Shown: positions 45,609-55,674, numbered from the stretch's first letter. The stretch is 64,000 nucleotides of DNA from Actinoplanes cyaneus (GCF_016862095.1 NZ_BOMH01000002.1:248001-312000), one strand, 5' to 3'. Notes: generated by a model from the sequence alone, not told the origin. Program-made: numbers and translations.

Positions 45609-46733
45609 TCACTTCAGCTGGTCAGCGGTGTAGTAACCACCGTCGACGATGACCTTCTGGTAGTTGTCCTTGTCGACGATGACCGACTGGAGCAGCTGGG
45701 CCGGGACGACCTTCTTGCCGTTGTCGTAGTCGGTGGTGTTGTTCGTCTGCGGAGTCTGGCCCTTCAGGATGGCGTCGGCCATCTCGCCGGTGACCTTGGC
45801 CAGCTGACGGGTGTCCTTGTAGATGGTGGAGTACTGCTCACCCTTGATGATCGACTTGACCGACGCGAGCTCGGCGTCCTGGCCGGTGACGGTCGGGTAC
45901 TTGCCGTCGGTGCCGTAACCGGCCGACTTCAGCGCGGAGAGGATGCCGATCGAGATGCCGTCGTACGGGGAGAGAACGCCGTTGACCTTGGCGCCGGCCT
46001 TGTAGGTCGAGGTGAGGATGTTCTCCATGCGCTTCTGGGCCGTCTCCGGGTCCCAGCGCAGCGTCGCGACCGTCTTGAAGTCCTTCTGGCCCGACTTGAC
46101 GACCAGCGTGCCGTCCTTGATGTACGGGTCGAGGATGCTCATCGCGCCGTTGAAGAAGAACGTCGCGTTGTTGTCGTCCGGCGAGCCGGCGAACAGCTCG
46201 ACGTTGAACGGGCCCTTCCCGTCGCCCTTGCTGCCGTCGGCCTTGAGCACGCCGAGACCGGTCAGCAGCGAGGTGGCCTGCTGCACACCGACCTTGAAGT
46301 TGTCGAAGGTGGTGTAGTAGTCGACGTTCGCGTTGCCACGGATCAGCCGGTCGTACGCGATGACCGGGATGTTCGCGGCCTTGGCGTTGTCCAGCTGGCT
46401 GGAGAGCGCGGTGCCGTCGATCGACGCGATGATCAGGAGCTTGGCGCCCTTGGTGATCTGGCTGTCGAGCTGCTGGGTCTGCGTCGGGATGTCGTTCTCC
46501 GCGTACTGCAGGTCGACCTTGTAGCCCAGGCCCTCGAGCTGCGACTTGAGGTTGTCGCCGTCGTGGATCCAGCGCTCCGACGACTTGGTCGGCATGGTGA
46601 TGCCGACCAGCGCGCCGGAGTTGTTCCCGCTGGACGCCTCCTTGTCCGTGGTCTTCTCCGCGGAGCCACAGGCGGCCATGGTCGTGACCAGCGTGGCGGC
46701 GCTGACTGCCGCCATGAGCCGGGTGTATTTCAC
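45609..46733 (-). CDS. chvE: Sugar-binding lipoprotein (ChvE/MmsC-like)
   Basis: 374 residues from GTG 46733 with AGAGGAGAA upstream. Lipoprotein signal with MAAC lipobox near residue 22. The mature protein is a periplasmic-binding-protein type 1 ([70 protein letters not shown] and [20 protein letters not shown]). ChvE-type proteins bind arabinose, galactose or glucose. It sits between araA and the ATPase gene. Confidence 0.93.
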   Translation of the reverse strand: MKYTRLMAAVSAATLVTTMAACGSAEKTTDKEASSGNNSGALVGITMPTKSSERWIHDGDNLKSQLEGLGYKVDLQYAENDIPTQTQQLDSQITKGAKLLIIASIDGTALSSQLDNAKAANIPVIAYDRLIRGNANVDYYTTFDNFKVGVQQATSLLTGLGVLKADGSKGDGKGPFNVELFAGSPDDNNATFFFNGAMSILDPYIKDGTLVVKSGQKDFKTVATLRWDPETAQKRMENILTSTYKAGAKVNGVLSPYDGISIGILSALKSAGYGTDGKYPTVTGQDAELASVKSIIKGEQYSTIYKDTRQLAKVTGEMADAILKGQTPQTNNTTDYDNGKKVVPAQLLQSVIVDKDNYQKVIVDGGYYTADQLK

Positions 46734-46759
46734 GGTGGTTCTCCTCTTTGAGAGCGGTG

Positions 46760-48247
46760 TTACAGGGGGCGGGCCAGGCGGTGGTACGCCTGGTTCCACC
46801 GCACTCGATCGGCGAAGTCGTCGGTCGTGGTGCGGTCATCGATGAGCAGGAGCTCGGTCTGGGCCATCGTCGCGAAGTCCCGGAGGACCTCCGCGCCGAC
46901 AGCCTGCGTGAGGACGGTGTGGTGGGGTCCTCCCGCGGTGAGCCAGCACTCGGCCGATGTCGACAGCGACGGCGCAGGCTTCCACACCGCACGGGCAACT
47001 GGCAAGTTCGGCAGCGGCTCGTCCGGCGGTACTACTTCGATCACGTTCGCCACCAGGCGGAACCGGTCACCGAGGTCGGCGAGACCGACGACGACACCGG
47101 AGCCGGGAGTGGCGTCGAAAACCAGGCGCACGGGGTCTTCGCGCCCGCCGATGCCCAGCGGATGGATCTCCACCCGGGGCCGCGAGGAGGCGATGGTCGG
47201 GCAGACCTCGAGCATGTGCGCCCCGAGGATCTTCGGCTCGCCCGGCCCGAAGTGGTAGGTGTAGTCCTCCATGAACGAGGTGCCGCGGCCGGTGCCGGCA
47301 CCCATCGCCTTCACGGTGGCCAGCAGCGCGGAGGTCTTCCAGTCGCCCTCGCCACCGAAGCCGTACCCGTCGGCCATCAGGCGCTGCACGGCCAGGCCGG
47401 GCAGCTGGCGCAGACCGCCGAGGTCCTCGAAGTTCGTGGTGAAGGCCCCGAAGTCGCCCTCGGTGAGGAACTGCCGCAGACCGGCCTCGATCCGCGCGCC
47501 GTAGCGCAGCGAGTCGTGCCGCTCGCCGCCCGTCGCCAGCTCGGGGGCCAGCTCGTAGAGCTCGGCGTACTCCCCGACAAGGTCGTCGATCGTCTTCTCG
47601 TCGACCGCGTCGACGACGGCGACCAGGTCGTTCACCCCGTACGTGTTGACGGAGACACCGAAGCGCAGCTCCGCCTCGACCTTGTCGCCCTCGGTCACCG
47701 CGACGTCGCGCATGTTGTCACCGAAGCGGGCCAGCCGCAGGGTGCGCAGGCGCTGCAGACCGGTCGCGGCCTTCGCCCAGCCGTCGATCCGGGCGACCAC
47801 CGACGGGTCGGAGACGTGCCCGGCGACCGTCTTGCGCGGCACGCCGAGCCGCGCCTGGATGAACCCGAACTCCCGGTCGCCGTGCGCGGCCTGGTTGAGG
47901 TTCATGAAGTCCATGTCGATGGACTCCCACGGCAGCGACGTGTTGTGCTGCGTGTGCAGGTGCAGCAGCGGCTTGCGCAGCGCGTCCAGCCCGGAGATCC
48001 ACATCTTGGCCGGCGAGAACGTGTGCATCCACGCGATCACACCGATGACGTCGGGGTTCGCGTTCGCGTCCAGCATCACCTGCTTGATCGCGCCCGAGTC
48101 GGTCAGCACCGGGCGGGCGACCAGCTCGGCGCCGAGGCCGGCGGCCAGGGTGCGCTGGATCTCAGCGGACTGGTCGGCGACCTGCTGGAGCGTCTCCGGC
48201 CCGTACAGGTGCTGGCTGCCGGTCAGAAACCAGATCTGCGGTTTCAT
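46760..48247 (-). CDS. araA: L-arabinose isomerase
   Basis: 495 residues, full length. Converts L-arabinose to L-ribulose. [20 protein letters not shown] is the family N-terminus; [42 protein letters not shown] and the metal site EDYTYHFGP and HMLEVCP are all present. ATG 48247 with AAAGGAAA upstream. First large gene of the operon araA-chvE-mmsA-mmsB. araB and araD are not in the window, so later steps are encoded elsewhere. Confidence 0.96.
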   Translation of the reverse strand: MKPQIWFLTGSQHLYGPETLQQVADQSAEIQRTLAAGLGAELVARPVLTDSGAIKQVMLDANANPDVIGVIAWMHTFSPAKMWISGLDALRKPLLHLHTQHNTSLPWESIDMDFMNLNQAAHGDREFGFIQARLGVPRKTVAGHVSDPSVVARIDGWAKAATGLQRLRTLRLARFGDNMRDVAVTEGDKVEAELRFGVSVNTYGVNDLVAVVDAVDEKTIDDLVGEYAELYELAPELATGGERHDSLRYGARIEAGLRQFLTEGDFGAFTTNFEDLGGLRQLPGLAVQRLMADGYGFGGEGDWKTSALLATVKAMGAGTGRGTSFMEDYTYHFGPGEPKILGAHMLEVCPTIASSRPRVEIHPLGIGGREDPVRLVFDATPGSGVVVGLADLGDRFRLVANVIEVVPPDEPLPNLPVARAVWKPAPSLSTSAECWLTAGGPHHTVLTQAVGAEVLRDFATMAQTELLLIDDRTTTDDFADRVRWNQAYHRLARPL

Positions 48248-48298
48248 GGTGTTTCCTTTGGTGTCGATGGTGGTGCTGTCAGCGGACCCGGTCAGGCG

Positions 48299-48503
48299 TC
48301 ACTGGTTGTAATCGTGCAGCACCGAACGCTCGGCGAAGAGCCGGACGTATATCTTGGCCGCCCACGGCTTGCTGTGCGGCCCGGCGAAGTCTCCCCAGAG
48401 GCCCCACCCTTGCGTCGCGCCGGACCTCAACAGCAACCGGGCGACGCCTCAGGAGCGTGCGACCGGCGCCGATGGCAGAGGCCATGATCGGCTCGACGGA
48501 CAT
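48299..48503 (-). pseudogene. Frameshifted short frame in the araA leader
   Basis: Between the operon promoter and araA an ATG at 48503 with GGAGG eight bases upstream begins MSVEPIMASAIGAGRTLL and then becomes Arg-rich. A different frame, with more natural composition, reads LLLRSGATQGWGLWGDFAGP then HSKPWAAKIYVRLFAERSVL and ends HDYNQ-stop at 48299. One indel near 48440 would join the two into about 68 residues. It could be a decayed small gene, a sequencing slip, or a real short leader frame starting at a TTG. I do not recognise the peptide. Confidence 0.4.
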
Positions 48504-48568
48504 GGGTCTTAACCTCCACGGGGGGAGCTGGATCGTGGCAGGCGCCACACCCAGCGGGGAGAAACCCA

Positions 48569-48596
48569 GTGTTATCGCTAACAATTGGGCTGTCAA
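48569..48596 (-). promoter_or_regulatory. Promoter and LacI-type operator of the arabinose operon
   Basis: On the minus strand TTGACA (48591-48596) and TAACAC (48569-48574) are 16 bp apart, a good -35/-10 pair. The palindrome-like TGTTATCGCTAACA (48570-48583, plus strand) overlaps the spacer and -10, exactly where a repressor would block polymerase. Its sequence differs by one base from the perfect palindrome before the lacI gene. The leader to araA would be about 310 bases. Confidence 0.75.
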
Positions 48597-48649
48597 CGGC
48601 TCTTGGCAACAACAAAGTAACGGCCGCTTAACCGGGCCCTGGGAGGGTC

Positions 48650-49663
48650 TCAGGCGGGCGGTGCCACGCTCTCACGCACCACCAATTGTGCCGGAACGAT
48701 CACCGTTTCCGCCGCCCCGGTCTCGTCCTTGAGCTGACCCAGCAGGAGCGTCAGCGCGGCCCGGGCCACGTCGCCGAAGGACTGCCGCACCGTGGTCAGC
48801 GGCGGGATGAAGTACGACGCCTCGGGAACGTCGTCGAAACCGACCACGCTGACGTCGTGCGGCACCCGGCGGCCGCGCTCGTGCAGCGCCCGCAGCACGC
48901 CCAGGGCCAGGTGGTCGTTGGCCGCGAAGATCGCGGTCACCTCGGGCATCCGGGCCAGCATCTGGCCGGCGCGATACCCCTCGGCGGCCGACCAGTCGGC
49001 GCTCAGCAGCGGCGGCACCTCCCGCCCGGCCTCCTGCAGGGTCTGCCGCCAGCCCTGGATGCGCCCGGCCGAGTCGAACCACTCGGTCGGCCCGGAGACG
49101 TGCCAGACGGTCTCGTGCCCGGCCTCCAGCAGGTGCCGGACCGCGGCCCGGGCACCCGCCACCTGGTCCACCGTGACCAGCGACCGGCCGGCCGCCGGGT
49201 CGCCGTCGATGAAGACCACCGGCACGTCGGCCGGGATCTCGGCGAGCGCCTCGGTGGCCGAGGCGACCTGGGCGATCACGACCAGGCCGGCGACCCGCTG
49301 GTCCAGGTGGCGCTCGACGACCGCGGAGATCGAGTCGCGGTCCAGCTCGCGGACGCTGCCGACGCTGACCGCGAAACCGGCGTCGGCGGCGGCCTGCTCG
49401 AACTCGGTCAGCATCGACGCCGGGCCGTAGAGCATGCTGTTGCGGGCGACCACCCCGATGAGCTGGGAACGGCCGGTGACCAGGGCGCGGGCCGCCCGGT
49501 TCGGCCGGTAGTTCAGCTCGGCGATGGCGGCGCGGACGCGGAGGCGGGTCTGCTCCTTGACGTTCGGATGGTCGTTGAGGACGCGGGAGACGGTCTGGTG
49601 GGAAACCCCGGCCAGTCGTGCCACGTCCGTCATCGCGGGGGAACGGGATCCCTTGGTCTCCAC
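48650..49663 (-). CDS. LacI-family repressor of the arabinose operon
   Basis: 337 residues. The HTH (about 10-60) reads AMTDVARLAGVSHQTVSRVL and NYRPNRAARALVTGRSQLIG; the sensor is a type 1 binding-protein fold ending VSVVGFDDVPEASYFIPPLT. GTG start at 49663; an ATG at residue 11 is possible but would trim the HTH arm. It lies just upstream of the araA operon promoter on the same strand. Palindromes TGTTATCGATAACA upstream of it and TGTTATCGCTAACA at the operon promoter imply self-control and control of arabinose uptake. Confidence 0.93.
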   Translation of the reverse strand: METKGSRSPAMTDVARLAGVSHQTVSRVLNDHPNVKEQTRLRVRAAIAELNYRPNRAARALVTGRSQLIGVVARNSMLYGPASMLTEFEQAAADAGFAVSVGSVRELDRDSISAVVERHLDQRVAGLVVIAQVASATEALAEIPADVPVVFIDGDPAAGRSLVTVDQVAGARAAVRHLLEAGHETVWHVSGPTEWFDSAGRIQGWRQTLQEAGREVPPLLSADWSAAEGYRAGQMLARMPEVTAIFAANDHLALGVLRALHERGRRVPHDVSVVGFDDVPEASYFIPPLTTVRQSFGDVARAALTLLLGQLKDETGAAETVIVPAQLVVRESVAPPA

Positions 49664-49730
49664 TTGCGCACCTCGCCAGGTCCGGATCTGATGGAGCGTA
49701 GCGGCAGGCCGCGCGTCTCCCGTGTGGGAA

Positions 49731-49744
49731 TGTTATCGATAACA
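49731..49744. promoter_or_regulatory. Perfect LacI-type palindrome TGTTATCGATAACA
   Basis: A 14-bp perfect palindrome between lacI (start 49663) and the divergent DUF2252 gene (start 49804). Matches 13 of 14 bases of the element at 48570-48583. Probable autoregulatory operator; it might also affect the DUF2252 gene. Confidence 0.75.
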
Positions 49745-49803
49745 ATGCCCGCGCCGCGAGCCCCGCGGCGAGGGCTGCCGCAAGCCCCGTACTCTCGGCA
49801 GCG

Positions 49804-51225
49804 ATGGACGCGACACCCACGGTCAGCAGCCACGTCGAGCTCGGCTCCGCGGACGACGAGGGCTTCACCTCCCTGCGCCGGCCCGCACGGCCGCGCGCCG
49901 AACGATACGAGATCGGCCGCTCGTTGCGCGAGCGGTCCCCCCGTTCGGAGATGGCGCACTGGCGTCCGGGCCCCGGCCGGATCGATCCGGTGCGGCAGGT
50001 CGTGGCGTCGCACGAGGGCCGCCTGCCGTGGCTGATCCCGGTCCGGATCGGCCGGATGATCGCCAGCCCGTACACGTTCCTGCGCGGCACCGCAGGTCTC
50101 ATGGCCGACGACTTCGCCGCCCTCCCGCACACCGGCATCACCCCGGTCATCTGCGGCGACGCCCATCTCGGCAACTTCGGCTTCTACGCCTCCCCGGAAC
50201 GGGAGCTGGTCTTCGACCTCAACGACTTCGACGAGGCGCACCCCGGCCCGTGGGAGTGGGACCTGCGCCGCCTGGTGGCCAGTGTCTACGTGGCCGGCCG
50301 GGTCAACGGCTTCCGGGAGAGCGCCTGCGCCGACGCGGTCCAGCACTGCGTCGCGGAGTACCGGGAGCAGATCGCGCACCTGTCCGACCGCCCGCTGCTG
50401 GCCCGCTCGTTCGAGCAGCTCAACGTCGACGCGATGCGCGGCGCCGCGAGCAAGGCCAGCTTCCGCGACGAGATCGAGCGGGCCGCCCGGCGGGCCCGGC
50501 GGCGCACCAGCGACCGGGCGCTGCCCCGGTTCACCGAGCGGCGCGACGGCACCCGCCGGCTCGTCGAGGAGCCACCGGTGATCACCCGTCCCTCGGCGGA
50601 CGACCGGGAGCTGCTGGACGGGGCGCTCGACGGTTACCTCAACACGCTCAAGCCGCACTGGGCGCGCATCCTCGGCGGGTACCGGATCCTCGACGTCGCG
50701 CACAAGGTGGTCGGCGTCGGGTCGGTGGGTCTGCGGGCGTACGTCGCGCTGTGCGAGGGCTCGGATCCCGAGGACGTGGTGTTCCTGCAGCTCAAGCAGG
50801 CCCGCCGCTCGGTCATCGCGAAACACCAGCACGGTGCGCTGGCCTGGCACCGGCACCAGGGGCAGCGGGTCGTGGAGTACCAGCAGGCCCTGCAGACGGT
50901 CAGCGACCCGCTGCTGGGCTGGGCCACGGCGGGCGAGCACCAGTACTACGTGCGGCAGTTCCGCGACATGAAGGGCGCGATCGTCGTCGAGGACATCAAC
51001 GCCGGCGCGCTCGCGGACTACGCCGGCATCTGCGGGTACCTGCTCGCCAAGTCGCATGCCCGCACGAGTGGGGCGTCGATCATCGCGGGGTACTGCGGGG
51101 GCAGCGACAAGCTGGACGACTCCCTCGCCCGGTTCGCGCGGCTCTACGCCGACCAGGTCGAGAAGGACCACGCGGCCCTGGTCGACGCGGTCCGCCGTGG
51201 TGAGCTTGCCGCCGAAGCCGCCTGA
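49804..51225 (+). CDS. DUF2252 family protein
   Basis: 473 residues. DUF2252 is a kinase-like fold: [60 protein letters not shown], and later [19 protein letters not shown] and [11 protein letters not shown]. The GDAHLGNFG and DLNDFDE pair resembles the catalytic HxDxxxxN/DFD loops of aminoglycoside-phosphotransferase-like enzymes. Substrate unknown. ATG 49804. Followed 58 bp later by the PPOX-like gene. Confidence 0.92.
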   Translation: MDATPTVSSHVELGSADDEGFTSLRRPARPRAERYEIGRSLRERSPRSEMAHWRPGPGRIDPVRQVVASHEGRLPWLIPVRIGRMIASPYTFLRGTAGLMADDFAALPHTGITPVICGDAHLGNFGFYASPERELVFDLNDFDEAHPGPWEWDLRRLVASVYVAGRVNGFRESACADAVQHCVAEYREQIAHLSDRPLLARSFEQLNVDAMRGAASKASFRDEIERAARRARRRTSDRALPRFTERRDGTRRLVEEPPVITRPSADDRELLDGALDGYLNTLKPHWARILGGYRILDVAHKVVGVGSVGLRAYVALCEGSDPEDVVFLQLKQARRSVIAKHQHGALAWHRHQGQRVVEYQQALQTVSDPLLGWATAGEHQYYVRQFRDMKGAIVVEDINAGALADYAGICGYLLAKSHARTSGASIIAGYCGGSDKLDDSLARFARLYADQVEKDHAALVDAVRRGELAAEAA

Positions 51226-51283
51226 AATCATTTTCGCGTACGGATCACGCAACCGGGCGTGTCCGATAGGAACTGGAGATTGC

Positions 51284-51703
51284 GTGAGCGGCATCATTTC
51301 GCTGGAGTCAGCGGCGTTGCGGGAGTTCTGGACGGAGCGGCATCTCTGCACCCTGACCACGCTGCGTGCCGACGGCTCCCCGCACGTGGTGGCGGTCGGC
51401 GCCACCCTCGACCCGATCGCCGGGATCGCGCGGGTGATCGCCTCGGGCGGGTCGGCGAAGGTCCGGCACGTCCGCAACGGTCAGCAGCGGGTCGCCGTCT
51501 GCCAGGTGGACGGGCCGCGGTGGAGCACCGTCGAGGGCCTCGCCGTGATCCGGGACGACCCGGAGTCGGTCGCCGAGGCGGAGCGCATCTACGCCGGCCG
51601 TTACCGGACGCCGCGCCCCAACCCGGCCCGGGTCGTCATCGAGGTGGCCATCTCCCGCGTGCTCGGCTCGGCCTCGCTGGCGTCCTCCCCCGCCGCCGTC
51701 TGA
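51284..51703 (+). CDS. PPOX-class flavin/F420-dependent protein
   Basis: 139 residues. Split beta-barrel of the pyridoxamine-oxidase-like family: [53 protein letters not shown] and [20 protein letters not shown]. In actinobacteria these bind F420 or FMN and reduce varied substrates or store cofactor. GTG 51284 with CTGGAG upstream. Its last 103 bp overlap the convergent MptB-like gene on the other strand, an unusually long overlap. Confidence 0.88.
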   Translation: MSGIISLESAALREFWTERHLCTLTTLRADGSPHVVAVGATLDPIAGIARVIASGGSAKVRHVRNGQQRVAVCQVDGPRWSTVEGLAVIRDDPESVAEAERIYAGRYRTPRPNPARVVIEVAISRVLGSASLASSPAAV

Positions 51704-53241
51704 GGCTCGCGTTCCCGGAAGCGCCGCCGCACGTACCGCACCGCCAGGTAGATCAGGTAGAGGGTGACCAGCGGCGCGCCCGGGAACTTCAGCGAGCGGA
51801 CCAGGCCGGAGCCGTCCGGCAGCACCGAGAACGACGCCACGACGGTGAGCACCATGACCACCTTGGTGCGCCGGCCGGTCGCCGCCAGCAGGATCAGCGG
51901 CCACAGCATGTACCAGGGCAGGAACACCGGGGCCAGGGCGACGGTGGCGACGACCGCCGCGGCCGCGCCGACCAGCGCCACCCGGGCCGGGTCGGTGCGC
52001 TCCCGCAGCGCCCGCACCCAGATGGCCACCAGCGCGACGGCGAGCACCCCGTAGGCGATCGCGCGGACCACCGGCACCGCGTCGAAGTCCGGGTCGAACA
52101 GCTGCCCGGCGTACGTGATGGTCATCCCGACCGCTGTCGGCATCGAGCTGAACTGGACCAGCTCGCCACTGTCCCGCACGCCGGCGATCCAGCCGTAGTC
52201 CAGCCCGCCGGCCACGGTGATCCCGGCGAGCGTGGCAGCGGCCGTGCCGAGCACCCCGGCCGTGCCGATGACCAGGCCGCGCAGGTCGGCCCGCCCCCTG
52301 CGCGAGTACGCCGCGGCGACGATCAGCACGGCGAACGGGATCGTGACCAGCGCGGTCGCCTTCACCGCCACCGCCCCGCCGAGCAGCACGCCACCGACGG
52401 CGATCGCGGCCGGGTGCCTCGGGTGGCGGACGATCACGGCCAGACCGGCGACGAGCAGGCCCAGCATCGCGGCGTCGTTGTGCGGGCCGCCGATCAGATG
52501 CGCGCCGATCAGCGGGCCGGCCAGCGCCAGCCACAGCGCCCGCGCCGGCGGCACCCCGCAGCGCCGGGCCAGCACCGGCAGGCCGGCCGCCATCCCGAGC
52601 ACCCCGGCGAGCGCGACCAGGCGGAACAGCACCAGCGGCAGGACCAGCGAGCCGAGCTGCGGGGGCAGCGCGTCGACCAGACCCGGCGCGAGCGGCAGGG
52701 CCTGCCCGGCGGCGACGATCGCGGCGGCGAGCAGGATGAACAGCGGCCCGTACGGCGTGATCGTGTCCCGCCAGATCGGCGGCACCGCCCCGATCCACGT
52801 GCAGGGCAGCGACTCCGCCGTCGACGAGTAGGGGCTCAGGCCGTTGGCGTACAACTCGCCCTGGCAGCTGTAGGAGTAGAAGTCCCGGCTGCCGACCGGC
52901 GGCAGGAACAGGAACGGCGCCGTCCAGAGCGCGATCGTGACGAGCACCCACCGCGGGCTGTGATCGCGGTCGCGGCCGGTCCACCACGCGTACCCCATCA
53001 GGGCCGTGCCGGTCAGCCACAGCGAGGTGACCACGAGGTTGTGGTTGCCCTTGGCCGGCAACGCCCCACCGAGCAGGCCCGCGACGAACAGCAGGAGCGC
53101 ACCACCGAAACCGGCCCAGCGCAGGGCCCGGGAACTCAACACCGGCAGATGGTCCCGGCAGCGGGTGAGCAGAAGGCCGAGGCGGGGGAAACGGGAGGCG
53201 TCCACCAGGCGATGGGCCGATCCCGTTCGGTCGATGTTCAT
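51601..53241 (-). CDS. mptB: Polyprenol-phosphomannose alpha-1,6-mannosyltransferase (MptB-like)
   Basis: 546 residues, about 12-13 membrane helices. [20 protein letters not shown] then PYSSTAESL and [19 protein letters not shown] are typical of GT-C mannosyltransferases; DFYSY and HND carry the acidic residues of the active site. MptB starts the alpha-1,6-mannan backbone of lipomannan/lipoarabinomannan using polyprenol-P-mannose. The long Glu/Thr-rich C-terminal tail ([20 protein letters not shown]) lies in the stretch shared with the PPOX-like gene. ATG 53241. Confidence 0.88.
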   Translation of the reverse strand: MNIDRTGSAHRLVDASRFPRLGLLLTRCRDHLPVLSSRALRWAGFGGALLLFVAGLLGGALPAKGNHNLVVTSLWLTGTALMGYAWWTGRDRDHSPRWVLVTIALWTAPFLFLPPVGSRDFYSYSCQGELYANGLSPYSSTAESLPCTWIGAVPPIWRDTITPYGPLFILLAAAIVAAGQALPLAPGLVDALPPQLGSLVLPLVLFRLVALAGVLGMAAGLPVLARRCGVPPARALWLALAGPLIGAHLIGGPHNDAAMLGLLVAGLAVIVRHPRHPAAIAVGGVLLGGAVAVKATALVTIPFAVLIVAAAYSRRGRADLRGLVIGTAGVLGTAAATLAGITVAGGLDYGWIAGVRDSGELVQFSSMPTAVGMTITYAGQLFDPDFDAVPVVRAIAYGVLAVALVAIWVRALRERTDPARVALVGAAAAVVATVALAPVFLPWYMLWPLILLAATGRRTKVVMVLTVVASFSVLPDGSGLVRSLKFPGAPLVTLYLIYLAVRYVRRRFREREPQTAAGEDASEAEPSTREMATSMTTRAGLGRGVR

Positions 53242-53371
53242 CCTGGCCTCATGCCCCCGTCAGCGCGCCGCCGGCCGGGTTCACAGCCGGCGATTGCAGG
53301 CTGTCATGACAACGCAAACCGCGGTGTGCCGCAAGTCGCGACGGACACCGCGGACGACCATCTGCCCCGGT

Positions 53372-54526
53372 TCAGGCAGCTTCGGCCCGCTCTCGCCTGA
53401 TTTCCGGTACGGCGGTGAGCGGCCCGCCCAGCACCTGCGCATAGTGGTCGAGCAACTCGTCGCCGACCGCCGCCCAGCTGCGCCCGCCGATCGCGGCACG
53501 TCCGGCCGCCCCCATCCGGCGGCGCAGCATCGGGTCGGCGGCGAGCCGGGCCACCGCGTCGGTGAACCCGGCCTCCTCGTGCGGCGGCACCAGGAATCCG
53601 GTCCGGCCGTCCCGCACCAGGTCCCGCGGGCCGCCCTGGGCCGGCGCGACCACCGGGACGCCGCTGGCCATCGCCTCCTGCAGCGTCTGCCCGAACGTCT
53701 CGAACGGGCCGGTGTGCGCGAAGACGTCAAGGCTCGCGTAGATCCGGGCGAGCTGACTGCCGTGCCGCACCCCGAGGAACGTCGCGTGCGGGAGCGCCTT
53801 GCGCAGCTGCGCCTCGGCCGGCCCGTTCCCGACGATCACCAGGCGCACGTTCGGCAGCCGCGACACCCCGGCCAGGAGCTCCACCTCCTTCTCCACGGCC
53901 AGCCGGCCGACGAACCCGGCCAGCACCTCGCCGTCGCGGCAGAGCGCCCGGCGGACCCCGGCGCTGCGCCGGCCCGGCTGGAAGCGGACGTCGTCGACCC
54001 CGCGGCGCCACAGGTGCACCCGCTCGACGCCGTGCCGCCGCAGCGCCTCCATCGACCCCGTGGAGGGCGCCAGGGTGCGGGCAGCTCCGTTGTGCAGGCG
54101 CCGGATCCACTGCCAGGACAGTTGCTCGGCAACGCCGAGGTTGCGGACCCTGGCGTAGGCCGCCACGTCCGTCTGGAAGACCGCCACCGCGGGCAGCCCC
54201 AGCGACGCCGCCGCGCTCCGGCCCCACGCGCCCAGGAAGAACGGGCTGGCCAGGTGGACGACGTCGGCCCGGTGCGCCCGGATCGCCGCGCGCACCGCGG
54301 GAACCGGCAGGCCCAGGCGGATCTGCGGATACCCGGGCATGGGGATCGACGGGATCCGCACGACCGGGTACGGCAGCGTGAGGGGCATCGGCCCCGGTGC
54401 GGGCACCGGCGCGATGACGATCGGCTCGTGGCCGGTGCGGACGAGGTGCTCCGCGGTCCGTACCACCGAATGGGCTACGCCGTTGACGTCCGGCATGAAC
54501 GACTCTGTGACCAGCGCGATGCGCAT
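53372..54526 (-). CDS. mgtA: GDP-mannose-dependent glycosyltransferase, GT4 (MgtA-like)
   Basis: 384 residues, GT-B fold. N-terminal RIALVTESFMPDVNGVAHSV, HLASPFFLGAWGRSAAASL, WRRGVDDVRFQPGRRS, FVGRLAVEKEVELLAG, GNGPAEAQLRKALPHATFLG and GPFETFGQTLQEAMASGVPV, with the EX7E pair in the last. This matches alpha-mannosyltransferases of the MgtA/PimB group that mannosylate a lipid anchor. Paired with the MptB-like gene 130 bp downstream, it supports a lipomannan or mannosylated glycolipid. ATG 54526. Confidence 0.9.
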   Translation of the reverse strand: MRIALVTESFMPDVNGVAHSVVRTAEHLVRTGHEPIVIAPVPAPGPMPLTLPYPVVRIPSIPMPGYPQIRLGLPVPAVRAAIRAHRADVVHLASPFFLGAWGRSAAASLGLPAVAVFQTDVAAYARVRNLGVAEQLSWQWIRRLHNGAARTLAPSTGSMEALRRHGVERVHLWRRGVDDVRFQPGRRSAGVRRALCRDGEVLAGFVGRLAVEKEVELLAGVSRLPNVRLVIVGNGPAEAQLRKALPHATFLGVRHGSQLARIYASLDVFAHTGPFETFGQTLQEAMASGVPVVAPAQGGPRDLVRDGRTGFLVPPHEEAGFTDAVARLAADPMLRRRMGAAGRAAIGGRSWAAVGDELLDHYAQVLGGPLTAVPEIRRERAEAA

Positions 54527-54717
54527 GCCCCCAGGGGACCGGGCGGGCCTGGACCGGCGGGCAACGCTCCCGTGACGCGCGGTTTAAAGGTGGCTGACAT
54601 CACTGATGTTCGTCTCTGCGTTGCCTGCCCGTGGCCCTACGCGGTCCGGCCGGCGCTCACGGTCCGGCGTCCGCTCCCGGACTGTTCGGGACCACCGCGG
54701 TGTGATGATCTGGGACG

Positions 54718-55005
54718 GTGACCCCCTGGGAGTACCTGCGTGCCGTCGCGGAGGCGCTGGAGGCCGCCGGCGTGGCCGTGGCGGACTGGCGGGCCGACGA
54801 CGACGAGGGCTGGATCCCGTTCGACCGCGCCCGCCCGTCCGCCGTGACGTGGGACTACGACCAGGCCGGGCTCGGCTGGTCCGCGCAGACCGGGTGGTAC
54901 CTGCTGCTGATCACCTCACCGGGACGCCGGGTGTCCCGTCCGCTGCCGGCGACGGCGACGGCGGAACCGTCAGTGGTGGTGGCCGCGGTCCTCGATTGCC
55001 GGTAG
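54718..55005 (+). CDS. Small hypothetical protein (DUF6292-like)
   Basis: 95 residues from GTG 54718. PWEYLRAVAEALEAAGVAVA resembles the start of DUF6292 proteins, and TWDYDQAGLGWSAQTGWYLL followed by RVSRPLPATA fits their C-terminal half; I recall this only loosely. Soluble, no motif of known function. The upstream 190-bp spacer has a degenerate copy of the hairpin end (54640-54665). Confidence 0.6.
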   Translation: MTPWEYLRAVAEALEAAGVAVADWRADDDEGWIPFDRARPSAVTWDYDQAGLGWSAQTGWYLLLITSPGRRVSRPLPATATAEPSVVVAAVLDCR

Positions 55006-55085
55006 GCGGAAGTCGCACAGAACGGCGTTGACGGGGTGCCGATCCGGGCGCAAGGTCGGAGAAAGGACACCGCCTCGGAGTCGCC

Positions 55086-55523
55086 TTGACCCTCTTGGAC
55101 GCCAGTCGCATCGCACTGATCATCGCGACGCCACCGCTGGTCATCGTCGTTGCCCAGCGCACGCCGCGATGGTGGCGCGCGCTCGCCGCCCGGGTCGAGC
55201 AGCGACGGCCGGCGCGACCCCGGCCGTACGGGCTGCCGATCGAGCGGCTCGCCGCCGACCTGCGCCGGCTGCTGCGCCTGCACGGGGAGCTGACCGCGTC
55301 CGCGCGGCCGGCGCTCTGCGCCCACCGGGTGTGGGCGGTCGAGGCGGCGATCGGGGCACGGGCGATCGAGGCGGCCGTCGCGCTCGGGGTGCCGCCTCCG
55401 CGGCCGGACGGTGCCGGGCTGCTCACCCGGGCCCAGCTGTCGGCGCTGCTCACCGACCTCGCGGCGGCCGGGCTGGTGCTGCCGGCCCGGGCCTGCCCGT
55501 TCACCTCGGACGGCCGCATCTGA
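55086..55523 (+). CDS. Hypothetical membrane-anchored protein
   Basis: 145 residues from a TTG start at 55086. An N-terminal hydrophobic segment (SRIALIIATPPLVIVVAQ) is followed by Arg/Leu-rich helices (LRRLLRLHGELTASARPALC) that resemble no family I know. No strong ribosome site; the natural codon use and a hairpin terminator 152 bp downstream (55675-55698) support it. Confidence 0.55.
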   Translation: MTLLDASRIALIIATPPLVIVVAQRTPRWWRALAARVEQRRPARPRPYGLPIERLAADLRRLLRLHGELTASARPALCAHRVWAVEAAIGARAIEAAVALGVPPPRPDGAGLLTRAQLSALLTDLAAAGLVLPARACPFTSDGRI

Positions 55524-55542
55524 CCCGGCAGGCTCGGCACCG

Positions 55543-55669
55543 CCCGCCCGCAGGACCACGCCCGCCCGTAGGACCACGCCCGCCGGTAGGACCACTCCCG
55601 CCGGTAGGACCACGCACGCTGGTGAAGCCACGCCCGCCTGTAGAACCACGTCCGCCCGTAGGGACCACG
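55543..55669. repeat. 18-bp minisatellite, seven units
   Basis: Seven units of 18 bp, consensus CCCGCCCGTAGGACCACG, starting at 55543, 55561, 55579, 55597, 55615, 55633 and 55651 (the last 19 bp). Units 2-4 are nearly identical, units 5 and 6 more diverged. Reading it gives hexapeptides such as PARRTT or SYRRAW depending on frame, none in a credible gene. It starts 20 bp after the 55086 gene's stop. Confidence 0.9.
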
Positions 55670-55674
55670 AGAAC

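Noticed and set aside
46748..48487. 579-codon plus-strand frame over araA
   Set aside because: Antisense of a highly conserved enzyme; no natural protein features.
51308..53020. 570-codon second minus-strand frame over the MptB-like gene
   Set aside because: Arg/Gly/Ala-rich frame shift of the real membrane-protein gene.
54640..54672. Fourth copy of the hairpin family (GGCCGGCGCTCACGGTCC)
   Set aside because: Only one arm resembles copy 2; no matching right arm, so at most a decayed half.
55543..55669. Possible CRISPR array or collagen-like gene (hexapeptide frames, including a minus-strand frame 55501-55971)
   Set aside because: No spacers; the frames lack a good start and ribosome site and have no sequence features besides the repeat.
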